A stretch of DNA of 64,000 nt from Fratercula arctica (taxonomy: Eukaryota > Chordata > Aves > Charadriiformes > Alcidae), in the NCBI GenBank assembly GCA_947846985.1, contig CANTUZ010000020.1:4747459-4811458 (forward strand). The letters run 5' to 3'. The notes below the pieces were generated by a model, which was given only the letters and a program-made list of their open reading frames with translations, was not told the DNA's origin and searched no databases. Each line of letters begins with the position of its first letter. The first letter of the stretch is position 1. This document shows, one piece after another, positions 24,301 through 35,925 of the stretch. The position numbers and the translations under genes are program-made.

Positions 24301-27300
24301 GTCCCTTTCCCCACCGAGGCAACACAGAGTGTTGGCGTCTCACCGACAGCCAGGCGTTGGGTTTCTGAGGATGCGGGAGAGCTGGGGAAGGCTCAGCAGA
24401 AGAACTGACCTTGGAGGAAGCACTGGTGGCAGCAAACGGGCTGGGTGCAGTCTGAAAACATTTGTAGAAATGGCTGGGAAAGGGGATTGCCAGCAAAATC
24501 AGCTTCAGTGGGAACTGCATAGAGTGACGCAAGCAGGAGGGGATGGCTCCCTCGCAGGGCCAGGGACCAAAGAGAAATCCATCTCCCGTAAACGATGTTT
24601 GCATTTCAAAGAGGATGCCTTCACGCTGGCTGGGCACCATTTCTGCGTTTGCAGCCCTCGCCGGTTCAGGAGGGAACGTCACCGTGGTGGCTGTGGGCTT
24701 CCTGATCTCCCGCTGCAGGTCTGTGTTCAGGGAAAAGGGATGCTTAATAGTCACTTGGTTAGGAAAATGAGATCTTATCTGCACGGTTTTACAGATTTCT
24801 CCAGGTTTCTATTCATAGGTGCGTAAGCTGCCTGCTATTTGCAGTATATGGATTATTTGCAGTATATGGATTATTTGCAGTATATGGATTATTTGCACTT
24901 AGTTTCTTCTGGAACATCCTATGGGTCCAGTGGATTCAAGTCATCCACTCACGCCCCTGCGCAAATCTGAGCTCCAAGCCAGCATTTTCTCAACAGTTAA
25001 TGAACTGGTGAAAAAATTCTTACCCTCAGCCCTTTTTTACTTTTCGTGAACCCCGTGTTTCTCCCTGGGATGACCTGTCTGGCCGTAGGCGCCACTGGAA
25101 CGAGCTGCAGCAAAGCAAGGGGTCTTAGTGGCAGGGAGTAGGGAAGAGGGACATCGCTCTCCCAAGTATTTTAGGTGGTTGGGAGACCTGGGGGTCTCGG
25201 ACCCTCCAGCTTGGGGTGCTGCTTCCCAGGGTAGGGGCTCAGCTCCAGAGCCAGCTGGCGAAGGGCTCTGTGGAGCTTGCAGGGAAGGGGGATGGGATGG
25301 GATGGGATGGGATGGGATGGGATGGGATGGGATGGGATGGGATGGGATGGGATGGGATGGGATGGGATGGGATGGGGGTATGTAGCAAAGTGGCAGGAGA
25401 CTGCAGGTCCCCTCCCCTGCCCGTCCGTGATGGATGTGCCTGAGCTCAGCTCGGGGACGTGGGACCTGCTGGCGTGGACGTGGGGCAGGAGCAGTTCATG
25501 GGACGCTTGTCCCAAACCGCACCCGAGGGCCAGGCTGATCATGGGAGATGTGACCGAGCCCTTCTCCCCGCGGCTCGTAGCGGGTGCAATGATTTTACTC
25601 CTGCAAAGCTTAATTGCCCAGGCAAAGAGGCTGCAATTATGAAGGAAAAATTACCTAAACGGATTAAAAGAGATTAATTGAATATTTTATTAGCAGAAGT
25701 TTCTCACCTTTTTTTAAAAAATGGAAATTAAAGTCTGTTTTGTTCTTTTTTCTGTTTTTTTGTTTTGTTTTGTTTTGTTTTTTCCCCTGTTGGCAAACCT
25801 GTGGATGTTTTAGAGCTGGCTGGCTGTGCAGGAGGCGAACAGATGGGATGTGTCTGGATGTGCATATCCCTATTACCGCCTTTCAGCAGAAATGCATGTG
25901 CAATTTTTAAATGCCGTCAGGTCAGGGCTGTGGGGAGGGGGCACTGGGCTGCTCTGGGGTGAGAAGTGGCTGTTTCTGGGATACCCCGCTCCGGGGCCGC
26001 TAACTGGACAGCTGAACGGGTCCAGTTTCACAGAGGTGGGGACAACCGCAGCAATAGTTTGGGAGTAGAGCCTATTTTTAGGCAGAAGTAAATAGCCATG
26101 GGATTTCTTTTTCCAGTTCTGTTCCATCCGAACAGATGAGTGAGACGTTGCTATTTGTCTGACAGCTTCCAGCTGTAGCTGCCGCAAGTTCAGAGCTGGA
26201 GCCCTGCCTCTGCCTGAGAGAATTTCTGGCCTCTCCCTATTATAAATAGCAAAATATTAAGTAGTAGTGCTATGCTAAGGCAAAAGGCTTATCAGCTACG
26301 CAGGGTTGCTGTTAGGTTTATTAAACAAGCGGCCAGGATACTAATTTGTCTCCCTTATTTTTAATTTTCATCATTAATATACGGCTCGTAAAATTTGGCT
26401 TGCACTTGCTGCTTTATCTCTTCTGGTTATGCCCCGGGCTCCTGCGCGAATGGGTTCATTGTGGGAGCGAAGCGTACAGCCTGTTCCAACAGGCTGCAGA
26501 CTGTTGGCTAATAAAAGCCAATATTGGCTTATAAAATAATATCCCACTCTCCTAGTTGCATGAGAAGAGGGAAGTTCACGAGTCTGGCCGGAGGTATGGG
26601 AGCTGTTGATAAATACCGACTTTCAGTCCAGCCGCTGGCTCTGTCACCCCTCCGCAGAGCCCCACCATGGGCTGGTTGTTTTAACGAAGATAACGATGCT
26701 CTCCCGAAGCCGGCAAGGAAACAGCCGCGTGTGCCTGCCCAGGGAACTGCCCCTTCAGGACAGGGTCAGGCTTTGCCTGCCGTTGTAATCCATTAATCAA
26801 ATAATTAACTAACCGGCTGAGGAGCACGGGGGGGCCGGTAACCTGGGGGTGCGTGGGAGCGGTGGGACACGTGTGTGCGGCCGTTTCAAAGGCACGGTTT
26901 GTCTCCTGGGGTTGGGGGTGTTTTTTCCCCTCGTGAACCCGATCCCAGGCTTTCCCTAATTGGGGCTGACGGGAACTCCAGGAACAGCCCCTGCCCTCTC
27001 TCCCCTCCTCCTTCCCAGCCCTTTTTCCCTACCAGAGCTCAGGTGGAGGCTTCCTAAATAGACGTGGGCATCCCCCGGAGCCCCGCGGCACCGGGCACAC
27101 CCCACCCATCGCTTCCGTATTTGTAGTGACCCTGTGCCAACCCCGGCCATTCTGTCCCCTCTCCTAATCTCATAACCTCCATCTCTGCTACTGCTGCTTT
27201 CAAGCCCATCTCATCCTGTTTTGTCCTCACCGATCTAGTTTAATAATTCCACTTATTAATGGAATTTATTCCATTAATAATTAATTTTTTCCCCCTACAA

Positions 27301-30300
27301 AGAGACCTTCGTTGTGTGTATCTGTAGAGAGTTGTCTTGTGTCTTCCTCTGGTTCTCTCCTGTTAAACTTCCCTGTCCAGTCCTGATATTTGTCATTTTG
27401 GTCACCAAGTTGTTCCTTTCCAAAGGACACTGTCCTTCCAGGCCCCGCAGCTCCTCGTAAGGCTGGGAAATCTCCTTGGTGCTGCTGGAGCCCCAGACAG
27501 CACCGGGATCCTCCGTGTTGCGGAGATCTCTGTGGCAAAGCGGCTCAGTTGTCCACGTAAACCCCTCCTGTGCCCATGTGTTCCTTTTGTCCTTCGTTAC
27601 GTGTTCTGTCCATCAGTATTTCCAAGTCTCATCTGATTCCAGTCCCTTTCTTCACGCTACAGGCAGGGGTGGGCAGGAAAGGTGCTGCCCCTGGCGGGCA
27701 CTGATGGTGTGGGGCTTTTTCTCCATGGCTCAGCTCCCTCTGCCCATCCTCTGCTGCTTCTTTTCCTCCTTGCCTCCCAAGCACCCTCTCTCCACCCTAT
27801 TTTATTTTAGTTTTTTACTTTAAAAATTACCTCGAGCCCTTCTCTACTTTCCAGGGACATGACTGATTTCAATATCCCAGGCTTGGCCAGAAACTTGACA
27901 GCTTCTCCCCGAAAGCACCATGTATTTTTTTAAAAGAGTTTAAAAGCACTGTTTTCTTTGTTTGTTTTTTTTTTTTTGTTTTGTTTTGTTTTGTTTTTCC
28001 CCCCCCCCTCTCCTGCTGATTTCAGCCCGAGGGATTACGGAAACAACTCCCAGCTTCATGTATCCCTACGGGACCTCGAGCAGTCAGATGGTGCTGAGAG
28101 GGGTGGACCTCTTGCTGGAGTGCATTGCTTCAGGAGTGTACGTACCGCTTCCCGGCCGGCGGAGATGGGGAGAGGGTGGTTCCCAGCCACCCCCGGTGGG
28201 ATGGCCTGGGACTAAGATGCTGGATTACCACTGGAAATACCTCTGGCTGGGAAAAGGGATCATTCCCTTCCTTTTAACAATACTCTCATAAGCTACTTGA
28301 AGCATAAGAGCGTGGAGCAAACAGGAGAGCTGAGGTTTGCAGCACTGTTCAGAGAAGCAGGTGCCCTTGCATACTTGTTGTCCAAGGATAATTCAAGGAT
28401 TGTTCAGCCTGGAGAAGAGAAAGCTCTGGGGAGACCTTAGAGCCCCTTCCAGTCCCTAAAGGGGCTCCAGAAAAGCTGGGGAGGGACTCTGGATCAGGGA
28501 GGGGAGCCATGGGACGAGGGGGAAGGGTTTTACACTGACAGAGGGGAGATTGAGATGAGATCTGGGGAAGAAACTCTTTGCTGTGAGGGGGGTGAGCCCC
28601 TGGCCCAGGTTGCCCAGAGAAGCTGTGGCTGCCCCATCCCTGGAGGGGTTCAAGGCCAGGTTGGATGGGGCTTGGAGCAACCTGGGCTGGTGGGAGGTGT
28701 CCCTGCCCAGGGCAGGGGGTGGCACTGGGTGGTCTTTAAGGACCCTTCCAACCCAAACCCTTCTATGAATTCCCCACTGGTTTGTCCTGAGAGCTATTTG
28801 CAAGTCTCCTGGGTGCTCCTCACCACACTGTATGAACTAGGGGGGAGGATGTTTGTGGTCCATGTGGCTGCAGAAGCCTCCTGGGCTTAGGGTCAGACTT
28901 TGTCTGCCTGGTGTTGCCAGACCAGTGCTCTGCATCCCCAGGCATGAGGCATGAGATGGACCCCGCTCCCAATCAGCTGGTGATGCTCGGGGTCCTGGTT
29001 TAGGGCCTGTGGTAGGCAGGAGGTTGTCCCAGAGGTTGGATCAGTCCATCTCCCTGGGTGTGAGAGGTTCCAAGTGTGGAATCCCACACTGTTTTCTTAG
29101 GAGTATTTTTTTCTTGTCTTGCAAAAGCATTTATTTCCTTCCCTCTCCTTAGACCAGCACCAGACATCATGTGGTACAAGAAAGGAGGCGAGCTCCCAGC
29201 AGGCAAAACCAAGCTGGAAAACTTTAACAAGGCTCTTCGTATCTCCAACGTCTCCGAGGAAGACTCCGGGGAGTATTTCTGCTTGGCGTCAAACAAGATG
29301 GGCAGCATCCGCCACACGATCTCGGTGAGAGTGAAGGGTACGTCATCTTTACCTTGCCATCTTTTTTACCTTCACAACCAGAAGCTGAGGCAGGTGCACG
29401 GGAGGGGATGCTCTGATTTTTTTGGTCAGACACTGGAACAGGCTGCCTAGGGAGGTGGTGGAGTCACCATCCCTGAATGTGTTTAAGAGTCGTTTAGATG
29501 TGGTGTTGGGGGATATGGTGTAGGGGAGAACTTTGTAGAGTGGCGTTGATGGTTGGATCCCAAGGGTGTTTTCCAACCTAAATGATTCTATGATTCTATG
29601 ATTTGTTTCAGTGTCTGGAAGTGGGAGCGGGGTCATTGGTCATTCTACGGGGTCTGTCTCTGTGCTGTATCCAGCCACACTTGCTTCTTGTCCAGACTGC
29701 CCTAAAAGCAGCATGAGATGTGATCCCAGCAGAGCTTCAGTGATATAAATGGTTGCGTTTTTGTGTGGGCAAACAGTGGGGGAAGAGGACTCTCCACTCT
29801 CACTGCACCCAGGAAAGCCCCCTTGAGAGGACGGTGATGTCCTCGCCTTGGTTCAGCAGGGAGCAGTGGAGGGGGGATTTTGGAGGAGGTAGTACTGCTG
29901 CATTTCAAACTGGTGCATTGGTGTATTTTAAAGCTGCTCCATACTGGCTGGACGAACCCCAAAACCTCATCCTGGCCCCCGGCGAGGACGGCCGGCTGGT
30001 GTGTCGAGCCAACGGGAACCCCAAGCCTGCGATCCAGTGGCTGGTGAATGGCGAGCCTATAGAAGGTGAGCAAGGAGGAAGGAATCTGTTCCTCCTTTAC
30101 AAAAAAACCTAGCCAAGGATCTCGTGGCTGGCCACGAGAGCCAGAGCTGGTGCTGGGCACCGTGCTGAGCTGTGTGCGTGGGCTCTGGCATCGCAGCACA
30201 TAAACCACCTGCTTGTCTGAGACAAGGCCAGTGGAGAGAACCGTGTCTTTGTAGGCTGCGGAGGTCATCTACCATCATCTGGTTTTACCCGGGCTGAAAC

Positions 30301-33300
30301 AGAAAGATGCGTAATGATATTGAGAGTCTTGTGAATTTTAATTTAAAATTTAATTTAAAGAGTGCTCTCTGTTTTGAAGCTTCTCCCCCCAACCCGAGCC
30401 GAGAGGTGGCTGGAGACACCATTGTATTTCGAGACACCCAGATCGGCAGCAGTGCTGTGTACCAATGCAACGCGTCCAACGAGCATGGCTACCTTCTCGC
30501 CAATGCCTTTGTCAGCGTCCTGGGTAAGTACTTATGGAAGATGAACGCCCTATACTCAAGTTTTCCCTGCAGAAGTTCTCTATTTGCTTTCCTCTTTGTT
30601 GTTAGCTACTCTGAGACTGATGTCCCTTTGTACATGACCTCTGCAGCTGGGTTTTGGAGCAGAAGTCCATCGCCATGGACCTGCAAAGCCAGGCAAGGCT
30701 GAGCAAGTCCTGTTGGCGCTCAGATGTAAGCTGATTCGTGTAGTGAGGCTAGAAAGGGAAGGAGAGATGAGAGGGAACGGAGAACTCTACTGCGTCTTGA
30801 AAGTGCCACCAAGGAAGAGTGAACAAAAGAGAAGGGAGGGTGGATGAAAAGACTGGAAAGGGAGCAGCGGTCTGGAAACTGGTTTCTTTTCTTTCTCAAT
30901 GGCTGTGCTTTTTGCTGTTTGCAGACGTGCCTCCACGGATACTGGCCCCCCGCAATCAGCTCATCAGGGTGATTCAAAACAACAGAACCCGACTCGACTG
31001 CCCCTTCTTTGGCTCACCGATCCCCACCTTGAGATGGTAAGAGCTGCAGCACATCCCCTGCCAGCCCGGAGGGGTGGGAAGGGGAGGTTTCCTGCTTTTT
31101 CTTCCCTTACAATAGCACTTTGTGGTGTTGTGAGGTTTAAGAATGGCCAGGGGAACACACTGGATGGAGGAAACTACAAGGCACATGAGAACGGGAGCTT
31201 GGAGATGAACATGGCTCGGAAGGAGGACCAGGGCATCTACACTTGTGTGGCTACCAACATCCTGGGGAAAGCGGAGGCCCAGGTTCGCCTGGAGGTCAAA
31301 GGTAAGGGAACGAAGGGCTCGTGGTCAAAATGGTCTCTTGGATCTTCTGAAACTTGCAGCAGAAATAATAACTGAGGTTCAGGGAGGGTTGGTTGTGTGC
31401 TCCAGCAGTCTGTCAGCAGGACAGGCGGTATGTAATTTGGAGCTGGAATCCAGAAAAGGGCAGACAGTCCCTTTTAATGTTGGAAAAAACCCAACCAAGT
31501 CTGTGGGTATGCTGAAAATGCAGAAGGACTTGATGTGGATGTTGAGCTGCGAGATGCCATAAGCATTGCAAAAAGAAATCCAAAGTGTATGTCAGGGTCA
31601 ACTGATGGCAACAAAACATTTTCTGAATCAAGTTTCCACCGGGGCTTTCCCTGTTCAGCAAAACCGACTGCTGACTCCGAAAACCGGGTGTTTTTTTAAA
31701 GGTCAGCATGAATTAATGGCTTGTTAAATGAATTTATTTGTATCAGAGACAGTTCACTCGAGCAAGCTCGACGAACACTTGATGTGCATGCTTGTCTTTT
31801 CCAAGTAACGCCACTCTTCATTGAGTTCCTGAGCTGAGACCCAGCAGTTTGGGTGTTTAATGCTTTCTTTCCGCCTTTGTGCAGACCCAACGAGGATTGT
31901 GAGGGGACCAGAAGACCAGGTGGTGAAGAGGGGCTCCATGCCTCGCCTCCACTGCCGCATAAAGCACGACCCTACGCTGAAACTCACCGTCACCTGGCTG
32001 AAAGACGATGCACCCCTGTACATGGGAAACAGGTCTGTCTTTAGCAGTTTCAAACCCAGAACTGCCAGACTTTTTACAGAACGTTTCAGGAGTCACCAGG
32101 GCTAATAAGGACAAACACCGAGTTCCCATCTTGGCAACATTTGCTGTTCTTCATACTTTTAATGTTACTAGCTCCTGCCAACAGACACTGCCTAGCAATT
32201 CAAATTGACTTATCAGTAAATCAAGACTTTGACCATAGGTTTTATTTACAGATATATTAGGACATCTTGATAAAACAGGTGATTTAATAACGAGCTCCTT
32301 CAAAATTAAGGTTTATCTGCTGCAAGTGGTACGGCTGTAATTTCCTTTCCATAGCTGGCTCCCTTCTCATGGAGTGAGATCTGATCGCGGGACATGAGCC
32401 AGGCAGAGGTCGGACCGTTTTCCTAAAAGTGTGATTATTCCAGATAGATACCAGAGCACGTTCGCCGATTCCTTAGGAAATGAGGTTTCCAAGAATAGCT
32501 CAACACATCCTTAGCTGGTAAAACCTTCAGACCAGAGATGTACTCCTTGTTCTGTTTAGGCTTTTATATGCATTTTATCAGAGAACAGTCAGACCTCCAT
32601 CCCGCTGCCTAATGTGCTTAGGCACAGTTGGGTGATTATCGTTCTCATCCCTTTAAGGATGAAGAAGGAAGATGATGGTCTGACAATATATGGCGTGGCT
32701 GAGAAGGACCAAGGGGATTACACCTGCGTGGCTAGCACGGAGCTGGACAAGGACTCGGCTAAAGCGTACCTCACTGTACTAGGTAAAGTTGTCCTCCCAG
32801 CGTCCTGGCACAGTATTATTTTTAATACAACAGACTGACTTCAAGGTCAGACCGAAAGGGTGATCTGCGGTCACGGAATCGTCCTCTGAAGCAGCGATGC
32901 TCGGGGAGGCGCTGGCCCAGCAGTTGTTCCGTTGCTGCAGGACTCGGCAAGGACGCGCTGCCTGATCTCCCACTCAGACAATGGCATTGAATTCGAGTCG
33001 AAGGAAACCTGCGTTTGAGACAAAAAAAAAAAAAAAAAAAAAAGAGTAGTTATTACGTACAGCTAAAAATATCCAAACGTGGATGTTGAAGCTCTGTGAG
33101 AACAGTTCTAAATTTGTAAGTGAATTTAAGTGAACGTCAGGCTGCTGAGCAACACTGGAGACCCAGGGGTGAGGGACCCGCTCCCAGCCTTGCAGGTCCC
33201 CTTTTCAAATGGGGAGTGACAAACCTAAACCCATTCCCCAGATGAGATCTACTCGCAAAACACAGATTTATCAGTCCCTGCTCTTGGCCACCTCGGATCT

Positions 33301-35681
33301 TGCTGACTTGCTGTGTTCATGGGAGTGCCCCAACCAGCCGGTGCCGCTGGCATGGACCCGCAGGGCCCTACAAAAGTCAGAGCACAGTATGAATCTCCTA
33401 TTCCTAGTAATTTGGCTGGGCTTGATTTATTTCCCTTCCTTTTCCCCTAATTGCTAATTAACCCAAAGCAGGCTGATGTTTCCCCTTTGCTGCGTACGAG
33501 AAGCGTGAGTAAAGGCGTGCAGAGCGTGCCTGGGGGGTCTCTGGGGGAAGGAGGTACCTTCTCTGGTCCCCGGGCAGGATCGGATTCTTCTGAAATCTGT
33601 AACTCTGTGTGTAACTTTATATTTGCCAGGTGCTCCTTTGGCCACCCAAGCTTAATGACTAAACTAACACCGTTAACAACCGATGTCTTACCTTGCAGCT
33701 GTCCCTGCTAACCGTTTGAGAGACTTACCTAAAGGTAATCATCACTAATTCATTGGGTTTATTTTGTTGTGTAAATTGATTTTGGTTTGCCTCGCCAATA
33801 ACGCCAACAGAAAATCTAGGTGTAGCGGCTGAAAAAGCTGGGAGCTGATGCTTCCAAGGCCTCTCCATGTTGTCCTTGAAAACCCATCCAGATGGCCATG
33901 GGTAGAAAGTTCCCGTGTCACATCATTTCGTGTCCCACAGTGCCAGTACCAGAATCACCTTACCCATACCTGGAAATGGTGAGCCCTGATGGGAGAAAAA
34001 CAAAATCACATTGAATCCCTGGACCTTTACCTGGAAAACAGTTATTACTGTTACTGCATGAGCTGGTTCTGTGTGACCATGTGGGTTGTGACCAGATAAA
34101 GAAACCAGAATTGTGCCCAGAGCACTTTCTAAGAAGTCTGTATTTTCATTGAGGCTTGGTGTCCTTTCTGTTCTATCTGTTTGCATTGATATTTTGGACA
34201 GCTGCGTGTAGTTTGTTGTAAGATCATATATCCCCCTCCTAAGCCACTATATTGTGCTTCCACCACTAGGTAACATCAGTCGTACAGGGGGCAGCCGGAG
34301 TTTCAAGGCACAATTAGTACATGAGAACATTTGTATTTAAAAAATTGCACTGATCCACCAAAAGCTGCAGGACGTGAATCGTGCCACAGAGCACGTGTCC
34401 TCCCACGGGGCTGGGCCAAGACGGCCAGGGCTTCCCCTCCCGGGAGAAGCGATGGGAACTGGGACTCCCAGCTCCTGGGACGATCCCAGCCTAATTTGTC
34501 TCGTTACTCGGCCAACAGAACGACCCGACCGGCCCCGTGACTTGGAGCTGACAGACCTGGCCGAGAGGAGCGTGCGGCTGACGTGGATCCCCGGCGATGA
34601 CAATAACAGCCCCATCACAGGTCAGCTGCCGGACCCTCTGCTCCGTATCCCTCCCAAAAGTGGAGGGAAAAATTCCCTTGTGAGCTGAGCCCCCACCTCC
34701 ACCTCTCCATCCTCTCCCCCAGACTACATCGTCCAGTTTGAGGAGGACCGGTTCCAACCTGGCATGTGGCATAACCACTCCAGGTACCCCGGGAGCGTCA
34801 ACTCGGCCATCCTGAGCCTCTCTCCTTATGTCAACTACCAGTTTCGGGTGATTGCGGTGAACGACGTGGGCAGCAGCCTGCCCAGCGTGCCCTCCGAACG
34901 ATACCAGACCAACGGGGCACGTGAGTACCGTCCGCCCGGTCCCTCTGTCGCGGTGACTTGAGGTTGTTCTTAGCATCTGGCCACCACTCTCTGTGTAGAC
35001 TCTTCCCTCGTGGTGTCTGATCACAGCTCCTATAACAGAAAGAGATTTCCACAGGTGAGGGAATGAGCTGCTCCATGCATTTGCTGGGGTGAAATTTTAT
35101 ATATCACATCCTCAAGCCCACCACTGGTATTCTGCAGAGCAGCAAAACTTGAACGGAAAGATTTATGCAAAGGTCGCTCCAGTAGATTCTGTTGAAGGAA
35201 AGCCCAGTTTCACCTTACAGAGAAGCTTTCTAAAGAAAGCCTTTCATCCTTTCTGACCACAGGAAGCTCAGAAGTCTCTTGGAAAATTAGACTCAAGTGT
35301 AAACTGGCCACAAGCAAAAGGCATTTTGTTCCAAAACTGCTAATTCACTGTCCGCTGCTAGAGCTGGCCAGGAGCCCAGACTGATGCCGGAGTAAAGTGT
35401 GCTCCGGTCCACGACCAAGACTCGGATCTTCAGTTCGTGTGCCCGGTGCTTTGTACGTTGTAGAATACTTGGGAAAATTCATAAGAGGAATTCACAAGCA
35501 GCTTGGTCGCTTTGCTGCATTTCTTAATTTAACCGATGCAGAGATACTTCTGCAATATCTACTGGCACCTAGTGTTGGCTTTCGACATCGCTCTTCTTGT
35601 TTCAGATTGCAAAAGTGTCAGACTCGGCTCCTGGGGTTGCTTCACAATGGCTGTCTTTCAAAGATTTAGGACATTTTAGAC

Positions 35682-35712
<31 letters not shown>

Positions 35713-35886
35713 CTCCTAAATAAGTGGCCTGGTTTTCCGGAGTGCTGAGAGTCTCATGTTCCATTAACCTGAATGGGAACTTCTGGAAAAATCAGGCCAT
35801 TAACTTCTCTCTTGGAAGTACTTTTGGCTTGCACAGTAAAGGGTTTTTAACCACTCAAATGCTCATTTTTTCAACATTATAAACTG

Positions 35887-35925
<39 letters not shown>

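Larger units (their letters stand above)
23082..28025 (+). other. NFASC: Intron 6
   Basis: 4.9 kb. Contains an 18-bp triplication (24837-24897), a GGGAT array (25289-25377), T/TTTTG runs (25757-25781 and 27967-27999) and a perfect 12-bp hairpin (27253-27280). A long antisense open frame (23747-24784) shows no recognisable domain. Confidence 0.85.
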
